Positions 8,285 to 17,674 of a stretch of DNA of 64,000 nt are shown piece after piece. The position numbers and the translations under genes were made by a program. Every line of letters starts with the position of its first letter. The stretch's first letter is position 1. The notes below the pieces were generated by a model. The model had not been told where the DNA came from. It did not search any database and saw only the letters and a list, made by a program, of their open reading frames with translations. Origin of the DNA: Mucilaginibacter_A sp041088075 (GTDB taxonomy: Bacteria; Bacteroidota; Bacteroidia; Sphingobacteriales; Sphingobacteriaceae); assembly GCF_041088075.1 (NCBI RefSeq), contig NZ_JBGCVY010000022.1, positions 1-64,000 of the forward strand. The letters are read 5' to 3'.

Positions 8285-8316
8285 ATTCCCGGCACAATCT
8301 CCGGGAATTTTTTGTT
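8285..8316 (+). terminator. rho-independent terminator after the H1-like gene
   Basis: ATTCCCGG and CCGGGAAT form an 8-bp stem with an 8-base loop, followed by a run of T. It lies between the H1-like gene and ppk. It could also act as a leader hairpin for ppk, whose ATG is at 8329. Confidence 0.7.
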
Positions 8317-8328
8317 GTTAATTATGTC

Positions 8329-10383
8329 ATGATCTCGAAGCATATTCCTTTAACCAACCGCGAAATAAGTTGGCTTTATTTTAACGACCGTGTTTTGCAG
8401 GAAGCCGCAGACGAAGCCGTGCCTTTGATCGAACGGGTGCGTTTTTTAGCGATATTTTCTTCCAACATGGACGAGTTTTACCGCGTCCGGGTAGCAACTT
8501 TAAACCGTTTGGCCAACCTAAACGAAAAGGCGAAAGAGCTTTTGGGCTACAACCCGCGCAAGGTTTTAAGCCAGATCAAGAACCTGGTGATCAAAGAGGA
8601 AAAGAAATTTAACAACCTGTACGAAAACATCATTGTAAAAAAACTGGCCGAAGAGAAGATTTTTATCCTGGACGATAAACAGCTCAACGTTACACGCGGC
8701 GAGTTTGTGAAGAATTATTTCCGGGAAAAACTGCTTTCAAACGTGGTGCCGATTATTTTGGACAAGCACACGCCAATGCCGGAACTGAAAGACCAGGCCA
8801 TTTACTTTTTTGTACGGTTAACGAAAGAAGATTTGGAAAGCCAGTCGAAATTGGCGCTGATTGAAGTTCCCGAAGGCATGTCGCGTTTTTTGGTTTTACC
8901 GGAGACGAACCAGTTGAAGTTCATCATTTTGCTGGATGATATTATCCGTTATTGCCTCGACGATATTTTTTTTATTTTCGATTACGACATGATCGAAGCG
9001 TATTCTATCCAGTTAACGCGCGATGCGGAATTGGATTTGGATAAAGAAGTGAGCGAAAAATTTATCGAATCGCTCTCAAAAAGCCTGCAAAAACGGAAAA
9101 AAGGCAAGCCAATGCGTTTGCTTTACGATACCGATATGCCGCTGGACATGCTTTCGTATCTGGTACGCAAAATGCAGTTGACGGCTACAAGCCTCATTCC
9201 CGGCAGCCGTTACCATAACTTTAAAGATTTTATTTCCTTTCCAAATATTGGCCGGCCCGAACTGGAATATCCGAAAGTCCACGCTTTGGAAGTGCCGCAA
9301 CTGCCTTTCGGCAAAAGTCTGTTGGGCATGATCAGCAAACGCGACTTTTTGGTAAGCACACCGTACCAGTCTTTCGATTACGTCATCCATTTTTTGCGTG
9401 AAGCTGCCATTGACCCCGGCGTTCGCGAAATCAGCATTACGCTTTATCGTTTGGCGGCCAATTCCCGGATCATCAATGCCTTGATCAACGCTGCCAAGAA
9501 CGGGAAAACGGTGCATTGTTTGGTTGAATTAAAAGCCCGGTTTGATGAACAAGCCAATATTTTTTGGAGCCGTAGGCTGGAAGAAGAAGGCATCAAAGTT
9601 ATCTACGGTGTTTCCGGCTATAAAGTGCACTCGAAAATATGCTTGGTCAAACGCTTGGAAAACAGGAAAGTAACTTATTACGCCTGTTTATCTACCGGAA
9701 ACTTTAACGAGAAAACGGCAAAAATTTATGCCGACCTTACTTTATTGACTTGTAATAAAAAAATAACTTCCGGCTTGGTAACTATTTTTGATGCGCTGCA
9801 AAAAAATACGGTTCCGCAAAACGTAAAAAACCTGATCGTATCGCCCATTGATTCGCGTAAAATATTGTTTGGTTATATTGATAAGGAAATTGCGAATGCT
9901 AAAAAAGGCAACAAGGCTTACATGATCTTGAAAATGAACAGCCTGGCCGATGAGCAGATGATCGCGCGTTTGTATAAAGCCAGCAATGCCGGTGTAAAGA
10001 TCACGCTGATTATCCGTGGCATGTGCTGTTTGGTGCCGGGCGTAAAAGGTTACAGCGAGAATATCGAAGTCATCAGCATTGTAGATAAATACTTAGAGCA
10101 TTCCCGCGTTTATATTTTCGCCAACGGCGGAAAAGAATTGATCTTTTTAACCTCGGCAGATTTGATGACCCGCAATTTAGACCACCGGGTAGAAGTTGGT
10201 TTCCCAATTTATGACAAGGATTTGAAGCAGGAAATCCGCGACATCATCAACATCCAACTGCACGACAATACCAAAGCCCGCGAAATCAACAGTTTAAACA
10301 ACAACCGTTACCACAAAACGGACGAAAAGCTAAAAGTGCGTTCGCAATTTGATATTTATACTTACCTAAAACAAAAAAAATAA
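8329..10383 (+). CDS. ppk1: polyphosphate kinase 1
   Basis: 684 aa from the ATG at 8329. A TTG at 8281 is in frame but lies in the terminator hairpin and is rejected. PPK1 reversibly polymerises the gamma-phosphate of ATP into polyphosphate. The phosphorylated histidine is in KVHSKICL (H434 by my count), and the downstream LSTGNFNEKTAKIYADL is the conserved C1 domain block. A second phospholipase-D-like half follows, with HSRVYIFANGG and TSADLMTRNLDHRVE. The N-terminus (NREISWLYFNDRVLQEA) is typical. It is 4 bp before ppx, so synthesis and breakdown of polyphosphate are encoded together. Confidence 0.95.
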   Translation: MISKHIPLTNREISWLYFNDRVLQEAADEAVPLIERVRFLAIFSSNMDEFYRVRVATLNRLANLNEKAKELLGYNPRKVLSQIKNLVIKEEKKFNNLYENIIVKKLAEEKIFILDDKQLNVTRGEFVKNYFREKLLSNVVPIILDKHTPMPELKDQAIYFFVRLTKEDLESQSKLALIEVPEGMSRFLVLPETNQLKFIILLDDIIRYCLDDIFFIFDYDMIEAYSIQLTRDAELDLDKEVSEKFIESLSKSLQKRKKGKPMRLLYDTDMPLDMLSYLVRKMQLTATSLIPGSRYHNFKDFISFPNIGRPELEYPKVHALEVPQLPFGKSLLGMISKRDFLVSTPYQSFDYVIHFLREAAIDPGVREISITLYRLAANSRIINALINAAKNGKTVHCLVELKARFDEQANIFWSRRLEEEGIKVIYGVSGYKVHSKICLVKRLENRKVTYYACLSTGNFNEKTAKIYADLTLLTCNKKITSGLVTIFDALQKNTVPQNVKNLIVSPIDSRKILFGYIDKEIANAKKGNKAYMILKMNSLADEQMIARLYKASNAGVKITLIIRGMCCLVPGVKGYSENIEVISIVDKYLEHSRVYIFANGGKELIFLTSADLMTRNLDHRVEVGFPIYDKDLKQEIRDIINIQLHDNTKAREINSLNNNRYHKTDEKLKVRSQFDIYTYLKQKK

Positions 10384-10387
10384 CATT

Positions 10388-11266
10388 TTGAGATACGCCG
10401 CCATTGATATTGGTTCTAACGCGATACGGCTGCTGATTGCAGACCTGTCCGAAAACAGCGAACCGGTTACTTTCAAAAAAAATACCTTGCTCCGCGTGCC
10501 TTTGCGTTTGGGCGACGATGCGTTTATCCAAAAAAAAATCTCCGAAAAAAAGATCAACGACCTGGTAAAAACCATGCACTCGTTCCGGCTTTTGATGGAT
10601 GTTTATGGCGTTTCGGCGTATCTCGCCTGTGCTACTTCGGCCATGCGCGAATCAGAAAACGGGCCGGAAATTGTAAAACAAGTAAAAGAGCAGGGAGGCA
10701 TTGACTTGGAAATTGTGGGCGGCCAGCGTGAAGCAAAAATTATTTACGCCAGCCATTTTGAAGAAAAGCTGGACCGAAAAAAGAATTACCTGTACATTGA
10801 TGTGGGCGGCGGCAGCACCGAACTTTCCTTTTTTTCGGATGGCGTTTTAGTCGCGTCCCAATCTTTCAATATCGGCACGATCCGGATGTTGGACAATCAG
10901 GACAAAGCCGAAACCTGGAAAGAAATGGAGCGTTTTATCCAATCCAAAGTTAAATCCCACAAAAATATCACGGGCATCGGCACCGGTGGCAACATCAACA
11001 AATTGTTCCGGCTTTCCGAAGAAAAAGAAGGCAAGCCGATGTCGCTGTCCAAGTTGAAAAGCTTGTACAACCATCTCAATTCGTATTCTATGAAAGACCG
11101 CATCCAGGTTTTGGGGTTGAACCAGGACCGCGCCGACGTGATTATTCCGGCTGCCCAAATTTTTATCACCGTGATGAAATGGGCGGGCGTGGCAAATATT
11201 TACGTACCGAAAGTGGGCATGGTGGATGGGATTATCCAAACTTTGATAGAAGAAAACTTTAAATAG
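10388..11266 (+). CDS. ppx: Ppx/GppA family exopolyphosphatase
   Basis: A 292-aa protein with only the Ppx/GppA ASKHA-type phosphatase domain. DIGSNAIRLL near the N-terminus binds phosphate, YIDVGGGSTELSFF is the second nucleotide/phosphate motif and IGTGGN is the third. Such proteins release phosphate from polyphosphate ends or hydrolyse pppGpp. It lacks the C-terminal HD-like domains of the long enterobacterial Ppx. The only start that keeps DIGSN is TTG at 10388, 4 bp after the ppk stop, which fits translational coupling. Dispersed-motif sister copies follow the gene at about 11270. Confidence 0.9.
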   Translation: MRYAAIDIGSNAIRLLIADLSENSEPVTFKKNTLLRVPLRLGDDAFIQKKISEKKINDLVKTMHSFRLLMDVYGVSAYLACATSAMRESENGPEIVKQVKEQGGIDLEIVGGQREAKIIYASHFEEKLDRKKNYLYIDVGGGSTELSFFSDGVLVASQSFNIGTIRMLDNQDKAETWKEMERFIQSKVKSHKNITGIGTGGNINKLFRLSEEKEGKPMSLSKLKSLYNHLNSYSMKDRIQVLGLNQDRADVIIPAAQIFITVMKWAGVANIYVPKVGMVDGIIQTLIEENFK

Positions 11267-11293
11267 CATACTGTTTTTACCGCCTAAAAATTG

Positions 11294-11863
11294 ATGAAGA
11301 AAAAAATTGTAGTGGCCATAACCGGTGCCAGCGGTTCTATTTATGCCAAGCTGTTGTTGCAGCAATTGCAGGTTTTACAAGCGCAAATTGCCGAAGTTGG
11401 CGTGGTGATGTCTGACAATGCAAGGGATGTTTGGCGATTTGAATTAGGCGACGAAAGCTACCAAAACATCCCTTTCAAAATTTATGGCAAAACCGATTTT
11501 ATGGCGCCTTTTGCCTCCGGTTCGGCCAGGTTTGATACGATGGTTATCGTCCCCTGTTCGATGGGAACTTTAGGCCGTATTGCCGGCGGTATTTCCAACG
11601 ATCTGACTACGCGTGCCGCAGATGTGATTCTAAAAGAAAGGCGCAGGTTGATTTTAGTTGCCCGCGATACACCGCTCAATCTCATCCATTTGCGTAATAT
11701 GCAAACGGTTACAGAGGCCGGAGGCATTATTTGTCCTGCTGTCCCTTCCTTTTACAGTTTGCCCAAAACCATTGAAGAAGTGGCTATGACTGTTGTAAAC
11801 CGGATTATTGATTTGGCTGGATTGGAGCATGAAAGCTATCGTTGGAGTGAAGGGGGAAAGTAA
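11294..11863 (+). CDS. ubiX: UbiX family flavin prenyltransferase
   Basis: 189 aa from the ATG at 11294 (a TTG one codon earlier is less likely). UbiX makes prenylated FMN from FMN and dimethylallyl phosphate, the cofactor of UbiD-type decarboxylases. Family features are VAITGASGSIYAKLLL at the N-terminus, CSMGTLGRIAGGISNDLTTRAADVILKERRRLIL in the middle, and RDTPLNLIHLRNM with PAVPSFYSLPKT near the end. It follows ppx by about 27 bp across a dispersed-motif copy. No ubiD is in the window. Confidence 0.93.
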   Translation: MKKKIVVAITGASGSIYAKLLLQQLQVLQAQIAEVGVVMSDNARDVWRFELGDESYQNIPFKIYGKTDFMAPFASGSARFDTMVIVPCSMGTLGRIAGGISNDLTTRAADVILKERRRLILVARDTPLNLIHLRNMQTVTEAGGIICPAVPSFYSLPKTIEEVAMTVVNRIIDLAGLEHESYRWSEGGK

Positions 11864-12114
11864 TTGAAAGTGTTTTTTTGTTATCTTGCCTGCAAGGAGA
11901 GATTTCTTCAAGGCAATCAATCTTCACCAATTTTAGGTTGATAAAAGAAGTATCAGGTTGAAAGAAGACCTCTCTCATTAATTTAAAATGAGGAAGTTGC
12001 TTTGCCAATCCTAAGTCCATAACAGGTTACATTAATCGGTATTAAGCAAATCATTCTGTCTAATCTTTTCACAAGTTTATTTGACTTCTACTTGCTTTTT
12101 TGTAAGTTCGGGTA

Positions 12115-12646
12115 ATGAAAAAACAGAAGTACACAGCACTTGGTTTCGAGATTGATTTTCTTACAAATTCAATTCGCAACACGATCTCTGGTGATAGCTT
12201 TTCAACTGAAGTTTTAAGGTTAACTAAGGCAGACTTGAAACTTGTTACCAAAAAGAACGGCTGGAACTTTGATTGGAAAAAAGAATTGAGCAACAATTTT
12301 AAAGAACTATATAAATTGACAATTGTAAACAATCCAAATATCATTCAAGGACTGATCAGCTTTACCATCAACGCAGACCATGTTTACATGGACTTGTTAG
12401 AAAGTGCGCCATTTAACCTTGGGCCGAAACAAGTTGTATGAAGGTGTTGCAGGAAACTTGGTTGCATATGCCTGCAAAGTTTCGTTTCAACAAGGGTTTG
12501 ATGGATATGTTTCTTTTACCGCAAAAACACAACTGATAGAACATTACCGCAAAACCTTAAACGCTATTCCATCTGGCGGACAACTAATGATTATCAATAC
12601 AATAGCTGCAAACATACTTGTTGACAAATACTTTAAAAACGCATAA
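12115..12646 (+). pseudogene. GNAT-like acetyltransferase gene interrupted by one frameshift
   Basis: The first frame (12115-12441) gives an alpha/beta protein ending SAPFNLG, and the second (codons in the frame of 12404-12646) continues RNKLYEGVAGNLVAYACKVSF and TKLIEHYRKTL-like text, where a GNAT fold would bind acetyl-CoA (GVAGNL resembles the R/QxxGxG/A loop). The frames join at GGGCCG (12421-12426), where removing one base restores one protein of about 176 aa. It could be a real mutation, a sequencing error or a programmed shift. It is followed 3 bp later by a small 56-aa gene. Similar GNAT plus small-protein pairs occur in other Bacteroidota. Its strength as a toxin-antitoxin pair is unproven. 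Confidence 0.6.
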
Positions 12647-12648
12647 TT

Positions 12649-12819
12649 ATGGGATATATAAAAGAGCCGGACGGCGTAGACTTTATCGTTAATGGCAAGC
12701 CTTTAACAGATCAACAAAAGCAGGAGATCAGCGAATTCATACGTGCGGACAAAGAAAAACGCAAACTAAAAGAATTGCATAGCAAAGCGAGAAAGGCAAA
12801 ATCAAAACAGCCTGTATGA
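12649..12819 (+). CDS. small 56-aa partner protein (antitoxin-like)
   Basis: A 56-aa ORF starting MGYIKEPDGVDFIVNGKPLT and ending with a Lys/Arg-rich helix (KEKRKLKELHSKARKAKSK). It starts 3 bp after the frameshifted acetyltransferase-like gene, so it is co-transcribed. The MGYIKEP-GVDF start is one I recognise from short Bacteroidota proteins that follow such genes. The basic helical tail would fit a DNA- or partner-binding role. Its function is not known. An antitoxin role is suggested only by size and position. Confidence 0.65.
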   Translation: MGYIKEPDGVDFIVNGKPLTDQQKQEISEFIRADKEKRKLKELHSKARKAKSKQPV

Positions 12820-13024
12820 TAAAAGTGCGTACGGCCAATATTATAATTTCAAAAATGGGATTTGTTATTCAGCAACTAACATATTGAAAGAACAGTTTTC
12901 CTAAGGTCGAAAAAACAATGCTTCTTTTACCCTATAAAAATTAGTGCCTGTATTTTCCCATAAACAATGAACCATTAACTATTATCCAACACTCCAACCA
13001 TACTTCTTTTAGCACACAATTTTT

Positions 13025-13032
13025 TATCTTTG
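13025..13032 (+). promoter_or_regulatory. Bacteroidota -7 promoter box for mtaB
   Basis: TATCTTTG fits TAnnTTTG and overlaps the alternative TTG start at 13030. It supports translation from the ATG at 13042 with a near-leaderless transcript. No good -33 box was seen. Confidence 0.55.
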
Positions 13033-13041
13033 CGGCTTCCG

Positions 13042-14361
13042 ATGAATAGAAAAGTTGCCTTTTACACGTTGGGTTGCAAACTCAATTATGCCGAAACTTC
13101 TGCAATCGGCAGACAGTTTAAACAGGCTGATTATGAAATCGTTAATTTTACAGACCAGGCAGATGTGTATGTCATCAACACTTGCTCGGTTACCGAAAAT
13201 GCCGACCGCAAATGTAAAAAGGTGGTAAAAGAAGCATTGAAGATTTCGCCCGCAGCTTACATTACCATCGTTGGCTGTTATGCGCAATTGAAACCAAAAG
13301 AAATTTCAGAAATTGAAGGTGTGGATTTGGTTCTCGGCGCGGCCGAGAAATTCCAATTGGTTGACCACATCACCGATCTCACCAAAAACCCAAAAGCGTT
13401 GGTTTATAATTCACCGGTAAAAGAAGCAAACCAATTTATTCCTTCTTATTCGTTTGGCGACCGCACGCGTACTTTCTTAAAAGTTCAGGATGGCTGCGAT
13501 TATTCCTGTTCCTTCTGCACCATCCCGATGGCTCGCGGTGCAAGCCGAAGCGATACGATTGAAAATGTGATCAAACAAGCGCAGGAAATTGCTTTATCAG
13601 GCGTTAAAGAAATCGTTTTAACCGGTGTTAATTTAGGCGATTTTGGTTTGATTGACGGCGTTCGTCAATATCGTTTTATTGATCTGGCCAAAGCTTTGGA
13701 TGAAGTGCAAGGCATTGACCGCATCCGTATTTCTTCCATCGAACCCAATTTACTGACCGATGAGATCATTGCTTTTGTAGCCGCTTCCAAACGTTTCGTG
13801 CCTCATTTCCACATTCCTTTGCAATCCGGTTCCAACAAAATATTAAGTTTGATGCGCCGCCGTTACAAACGCGAACTGTATGTAGAAAGGATCGCCAGGA
13901 TCAAAAAACTGATGCCCGATTGCTGCATCGGCGTAGATGTAATCGTTGGTTTTCCGGGAGAAACGCGCGAAGATTTTATTGATACCTACAACTTTTTAAA
14001 CGAATTGCCGGTTTCCTACCTTCATGTTTTTACTTATTCTGAACGAGAAAATACACCGGCAAAAGAACTATCGGGCGTAGTTCCAGGTTCAACGCGCGCA
14101 GAACGAAGCAAAATGCTGCACATTTTATCCGACAAAAAACGCCACGCTTTTTACGAATCTCAGGTTGGCACTACGGCCGATGTTTTGTTTGAACGCGAAA
14201 CAAACGACGGCGTGATGCACGGCTTCACCCGTAATTATGTTAAAATTGAAACCGTTTATGATCCTTTAATGGTGAACGAAATTCGGCCGGTACTTTTAAC
14301 CGCAATCGCTGCATCTGGCAATATGGAAATTGAGGAAACAGCAGAAATTCTGGTTCATTAG
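13042..14361 (+). CDS. mtaB: tRNA t6A37 methylthiotransferase MtaB
   Basis: 439 aa from the ATG at 13042. The enzyme adds a methylthio group to t6A at position 37 of tRNA using two [4Fe-4S] clusters. The N-terminal MTTase domain has Cys12 (TLGCKLNYAE), Cys48 and Cys79. The radical SAM cluster is C152xxxC156xxC159 (CDYSCSFCTIPMARG). HIPLQSGSNKILSLMRRRY and IVGFPGETREDF are typical of the family, and a TRAM-like beta domain ends the protein. Two dispersed-motif copies in the coding region encode VKEAL (13226) and VKEAN (13416). Confidence 0.94.
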   Translation: MNRKVAFYTLGCKLNYAETSAIGRQFKQADYEIVNFTDQADVYVINTCSVTENADRKCKKVVKEALKISPAAYITIVGCYAQLKPKEISEIEGVDLVLGAAEKFQLVDHITDLTKNPKALVYNSPVKEANQFIPSYSFGDRTRTFLKVQDGCDYSCSFCTIPMARGASRSDTIENVIKQAQEIALSGVKEIVLTGVNLGDFGLIDGVRQYRFIDLAKALDEVQGIDRIRISSIEPNLLTDEIIAFVAASKRFVPHFHIPLQSGSNKILSLMRRRYKRELYVERIARIKKLMPDCCIGVDVIVGFPGETREDFIDTYNFLNELPVSYLHVFTYSERENTPAKELSGVVPGSTRAERSKMLHILSDKKRHAFYESQVGTTADVLFERETNDGVMHGFTRNYVKIETVYDPLMVNEIRPVLLTAIAASGNMEIEETAEILVH

Positions 14362-14390
14362 TTTTATCTTCGCCCGAAACAGCGCTATCC

Positions 14391-15557
14391 ATGTTTCCAA
14401 CCATCACCGATCTTGTCCGATATTTAACCGGCATCAATATTCCGCTTCCGATTCAGACCTTTGGTTTTTTTGTAGCGCTGGCTTTTATGTTTTCGTATTG
14501 GGCTTTCGAGCAGGAATTTATCCGCAAAGAAAAACTGGGCTACATCCATCCTTTTAAAAAAATAATCACCGTTGGCGAGCCTGCTTCCGTTGGAGAATTG
14601 GTTGGCAACGCGCTTTTTGGTTTTCTCATCGGTTATAAAATCCTGGATGCCGTTTTTCATTACCGCGCTTTGGTGGATAACCCGCAGGAATTTCTGCTTT
14701 CTACCCGCGGCAATTGGATTGGTGGAATCATCGTGGCTGCCATTTTTGCTTATTGGGCTTACGCGGAGAAGAAAAAATACGCCTTAGCGCAACCTAAAAA
14801 AGAAGAAATCACGGTGCATCCATACGAATTGATGGGAACGATGCTGATTTGGGCCGCCTTTTGGGGATTTGCCGGTGCAAAACTGTTTAACGGTTTGGAA
14901 AACTGGAACGAACTGATAAAAGATCCGGTTGGAATGCTGGTTGGTTTTAGCGGCTTAACTTTTTACGGCGGCTTGATTTGCGGCGGTGCGGCGGTGATGT
15001 ATATTGCGCATAAAAACCACATCAGGTTGATTGATATGGCTGATATTGGTTCGCCGGGGATGATGATTGCTTACGGCGTTGGGCGCATTGGCTGCCAGCT
15101 TTCGGGCGATGGCGATTGGGGAATTACCAACACTGCGCCAAAACCAGGCTGGTTAAGCTGGGCACCCGATTGGATGTGGTCTTTCCGTTTTCCACACAAT
15201 GTGGGCGATGAAGGCATTCCTATTCCGGGTTGTGTTGGCAAATATTGCCATCAACTTCCGGTGCCAGTTTACCCAACTTCTTTTTACGAATCTGTTATTT
15301 GCATTTTACTTTTTCTATTTTTATGGAGTATTCGTAAATATATTAAAACGCCCGGATTGATGTTTGGCATTTACCTCATTTTAAATGGTGTTGAACGTTT
15401 TTTGATCGAACTGATCCGTGTAAACACCAAATACCATGTTGCCGGTATTGCTTTTACCCAAGCCGAATTTATATCCGCTGTTTTGGTTTTAACCGGGATT
15501 GGATTTGTTGCCCAGGCATTTTTAGGGCATAAAAGAAGCATTCAACCTACTGCCTAA
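14391..15557 (+). CDS. lgt: prolipoprotein diacylglyceryl transferase
   Basis: A 388-aa polytopic membrane enzyme. It moves diacylglycerol from phosphatidylglycerol to the lipobox cysteine of prolipoproteins. The family block is YGVGRIGCQLSGDGDWG, a Bacteroidota variant of the Lgt signature. VPVYPTSFYES and the C-terminal NGVERFLIELIRVN are also typical. At 388 aa it is about 100 residues longer than enterobacterial Lgt, because of an inserted loop at about residues 230-295, as in other Bacteroidota. It serves lipoproteins such as those at 6198, 20670 and 20995. It overlaps the next gene by one base. Confidence 0.92.
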   Translation: MFPTITDLVRYLTGINIPLPIQTFGFFVALAFMFSYWAFEQEFIRKEKLGYIHPFKKIITVGEPASVGELVGNALFGFLIGYKILDAVFHYRALVDNPQEFLLSTRGNWIGGIIVAAIFAYWAYAEKKKYALAQPKKEEITVHPYELMGTMLIWAAFWGFAGAKLFNGLENWNELIKDPVGMLVGFSGLTFYGGLICGGAAVMYIAHKNHIRLIDMADIGSPGMMIAYGVGRIGCQLSGDGDWGITNTAPKPGWLSWAPDWMWSFRFPHNVGDEGIPIPGCVGKYCHQLPVPVYPTSFYESVICILLFLFLWSIRKYIKTPGLMFGIYLILNGVERFLIELIRVNTKYHVAGIAFTQAEFISAVLVLTGIGFVAQAFLGHKRSIQPTA

Positions 15558-16021
15558 TGTCGGCAAAAACCCGGAACCCGTTTCTCAGAAAACTGCTCAA
15601 AAATGAGGTGGTCAGGTTTTTTCTGTCAACCGGTGTTGGTTTTTTGGTTGATGCTTTAGTTTACTACTTCGTTTATCATTATATTTTTATCAAGGCCGAG
15701 GTAAAAGTATTTGGCTTTCCTATTTCGAGGGATGTTATTTCTTTAATCATATCCTACAGTTGCTGCATTATCTGCAATTTTTTACTGACCAAATATTTCG
15801 TGTTCGCGCATTCCAAGTTGTCTTCTCGAAACCAGTTTGCACGATTTTTTTCTGTTGCATTTTTGGGTTTCTTTGCCAACTTGCTGATGCTGCGGTTGTT
15901 TGTTTCTATCTTCAAAGTTTACCCGCCGCTGGCCCGGATTATTGCCGCATTAAGTTTGGGCGTGGCCAGTTATTTCGTCCACAAGTTTTTTTCGTTTAAC
16001 ATCAAAAGGAACCCAAAATGA
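15557..16021 (+). CDS. GtrA family membrane protein
   Basis: A 154-aa protein with four hydrophobic segments in the GtrA arrangement: FFLSTGVGFLVDALVYYFVYH, then CCIICNFLLTKYFVFAH, FLGFFANLLMLRLFV and SYFVHKFFSFNI at the end. GtrA proteins are probable lipid-linked sugar flippases. The start overlaps the stop of lgt by one base (TAATG), and it overlaps the next gene by 4 bp (ATGA at 16018-16021), so lgt, gtrA and the phosphatase form one operon. The second GtrA of the window, and not closely similar to the first. Confidence 0.85.
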   Translation: MSAKTRNPFLRKLLKNEVVRFFLSTGVGFLVDALVYYFVYHYIFIKAEVKVFGFPISRDVISLIISYSCCIICNFLLTKYFVFAHSKLSSRNQFARFFSVAFLGFFANLLMLRLFVSIFKVYPPLARIIAALSLGVASYFVHKFFSFNIKRNPK

Positions 16022-16812
16022 ATTTAGAAATATTATGCCGGGAAGTGGTTGCATTGGCCAAACAGGCTGGCTTGTTCATCAAAACCGAAGCCGGAAAGTT
16101 TAAGGCCGAAAGCGTAGAGTTTAAAGGCTTAAACGACATGGTGTCTTACGTGGATAAAACTTCCGAAGAAATGATTGTGGCGAAACTACAGCAGCTTTTG
16201 CCCGAAGCAGGTTTTATCACCGAAGAAAAAACAGTGGTAAAAACAGCATTGCAATACAATTGGGTGATTGACCCGCTGGACGGCACCACGAATTTTATTC
16301 ACGGATTGCCCGTTTATTCGGTGAGCATTGCTTTGAAAGAATACGAAGAACTGGTTCTGGGCGTGGTTTACGAAATCAACCAGGACGAATGTTTTTACGC
16401 CTGGAAAGATGCGCCCGCTTTTTTAAACGGCAAGCCAATCCATGTTTCTGATAAACCAACCGTAAGTGAAAGTTTGATTGCAACCGGTTTTCCGTATTAC
16501 AACTTCGAGAAAGCGGATGCGTATATGAACCTTTTTAAAGATTTGATGCAAAGCTGCCAGGGTTTGCGCCGTTTAGGTTCGGCCGCCGTTGATTTGGCTT
16601 ACACGGCTTGCGGCCGTTTTGATGCGTATTACGAATACAACCTGAACGATTACGACATGGCGGCAGGCATCATCATCGTTAAACAAGCCGGCGGACAAGT
16701 TTTTGATTTTACCGGCGGCAGAAATATGTTGAAAACACGTGATGTAATTGCTACGAACGGCAAGGTTAGCCAGGAATTGTTGAATAAGGTTTTGTTTGCG
16801 TTTAGGAAGTAA
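16018..16812 (+). CDS. inositol monophosphatase family protein
   Basis: A 264-aa sugar-phosphatase of usual family length. The metal-binding residues are visible: E69/E70 in ITEEKT, D85 and D88 in the signature WVIDPLDGTTNFIHGLP, and the aspartate of DYDMAAGIIIVKQAGG in the C-terminal signature. Members dephosphorylate inositol phosphates, PAPS-derived 3',5'-ADP (CysQ type) or other sugar phosphates. The sequence alone does not separate these, although CysQ activity would fit a genome with a full sulfate-activation cluster (43453). It closes the lgt-gtrA operon. Confidence 0.9.
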   Translation: MNLEILCREVVALAKQAGLFIKTEAGKFKAESVEFKGLNDMVSYVDKTSEEMIVAKLQQLLPEAGFITEEKTVVKTALQYNWVIDPLDGTTNFIHGLPVYSVSIALKEYEELVLGVVYEINQDECFYAWKDAPAFLNGKPIHVSDKPTVSESLIATGFPYYNFEKADAYMNLFKDLMQSCQGLRRLGSAAVDLAYTACGRFDAYYEYNLNDYDMAAGIIIVKQAGGQVFDFTGGRNMLKTRDVIATNGKVSQELLNKVLFAFRK

Positions 16813-16925
16813 AACGGTTTGATGAAAAATTTGCTCAAACTGCTCAAGTTTAATATTTTAGAATATGAAACATATGCCGCTTACGTCTCAATTTAAAGTA
16901 AGTATAAATTTAAAATTGTACGTCC

Positions 16926-17345
16926 TTATTCCGGTTTATAATGCTCCCAATATTCTTTAGGCGTTACAATTTTAGTTTGTTTATAGGTTGAAAATGTAAA
17001 ATCGGAAGTGTTACCGGTTATGATAAAATCTGCCTGGCTTTCATCTGCAAGTTCCAATAACCTATTGTCGTCTTCATCCGAAATAAGTTCGATTTTTACT
17101 GTTGGTATAAACTTTTTAGCATTTGTTTCAATTTCGGCAAGTAAGGCTTCTGCTCTCCCAAAGAAATCCGGAAACCGTCCAAACTTAGGTCTCGCCAATA
17201 CTTCATAATATTCTGCCATCAATTCGTTTGATACACATAATAGGATGATTCCTTCAATAAAAACTTCATTTACGATTAAATAAGGATAGTTATTTTGAAT
17301 AAGTGAAGAAACAATAACGTTAGTATCAATGATTACTTTTTGCAT
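16926..17345 (-). CDS. PIN domain toxin-like ribonuclease
   Basis: A 139-aa PIN-domain protein of the COG1569 type. It has the N-terminal acidic motif VIIDTNVIVSSL (D7), E residues in the middle (LMAEYYEVLARPKF) and a C-terminal DEDDNRLLELADESQADFIITGNTSDF that would complete the metal site. PIN toxins cleave RNA. The start lies 20 bp inside the preceding small gene, which fits an antitoxin-toxin pair. The motifs look intact, so it should be active if expressed. The target RNA is unknown. Confidence 0.88.
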   Translation of the reverse strand: MQKVIIDTNVIVSSLIQNNYPYLIVNEVFIEGIILLCVSNELMAEYYEVLARPKFGRFPDFFGRAEALLAEIETNAKKFIPTVKIELISDEDDNRLLELADESQADFIITGNTSDFTFSTYKQTKIVTPKEYWEHYKPE

Positions 17346-17556
17346 TTTTTCTCACCGCTTTTACTTCCTTAGAAATTTCATCCATTGTCATTTCAGAAAG
17401 CCCGTACTTTGCTGCAAGCTCAACACATTTGTTTAAATTTTCACGCATCAATTCTTTACGAACATGCCGGATTAAATCATTGAAAGTAAGTTCGTCTTGC
17501 TTTAAACCCAGTTTATTAAATTCAGAATCCGAAATAGAAATGTTTAAGGTTCGCAT
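17326..17556 (-). CDS. antitoxin of the PIN-domain pair
   Basis: 76 aa from the ATG at 17556. An upstream GTG or TTG extension is not needed. MRTLNISISDSEFNKLG looks like a short beta strand and helix of a ribbon-helix-helix fold, and the C-terminus has a helical, Lys-rich tail (KYGLSEMTMDEISKEVKAVRKN). Such small proteins commonly precede COG1569 PIN proteins. The 3' end overlaps the PIN start by 20 bp. Self-repression of the operon is expected by analogy with other pairs. Confidence 0.72.
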   Translation of the reverse strand: MRTLNISISDSEFNKLGLKQDELTFNDLIRHVRKELMRENLNKCVELAAKYGLSEMTMDEISKEVKAVRKNAKSNH

Positions 17557-17674
17557 GTCTTTAAGGTTTTGTTGTATGATAATAATTGATATAGAAATGT
17601 TATGCCACAAAAAAAAGGTAAAAGAAACATCCAAATACTTCTTTTACCCCTATAAAATTGGTAAACCCTAAAAC

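Noticed and set aside
8281..8328. Longer ppk start from TTG at 8281
   Set aside because: The extra part is the terminator hairpin and has no family match. ATG 8329 is used.
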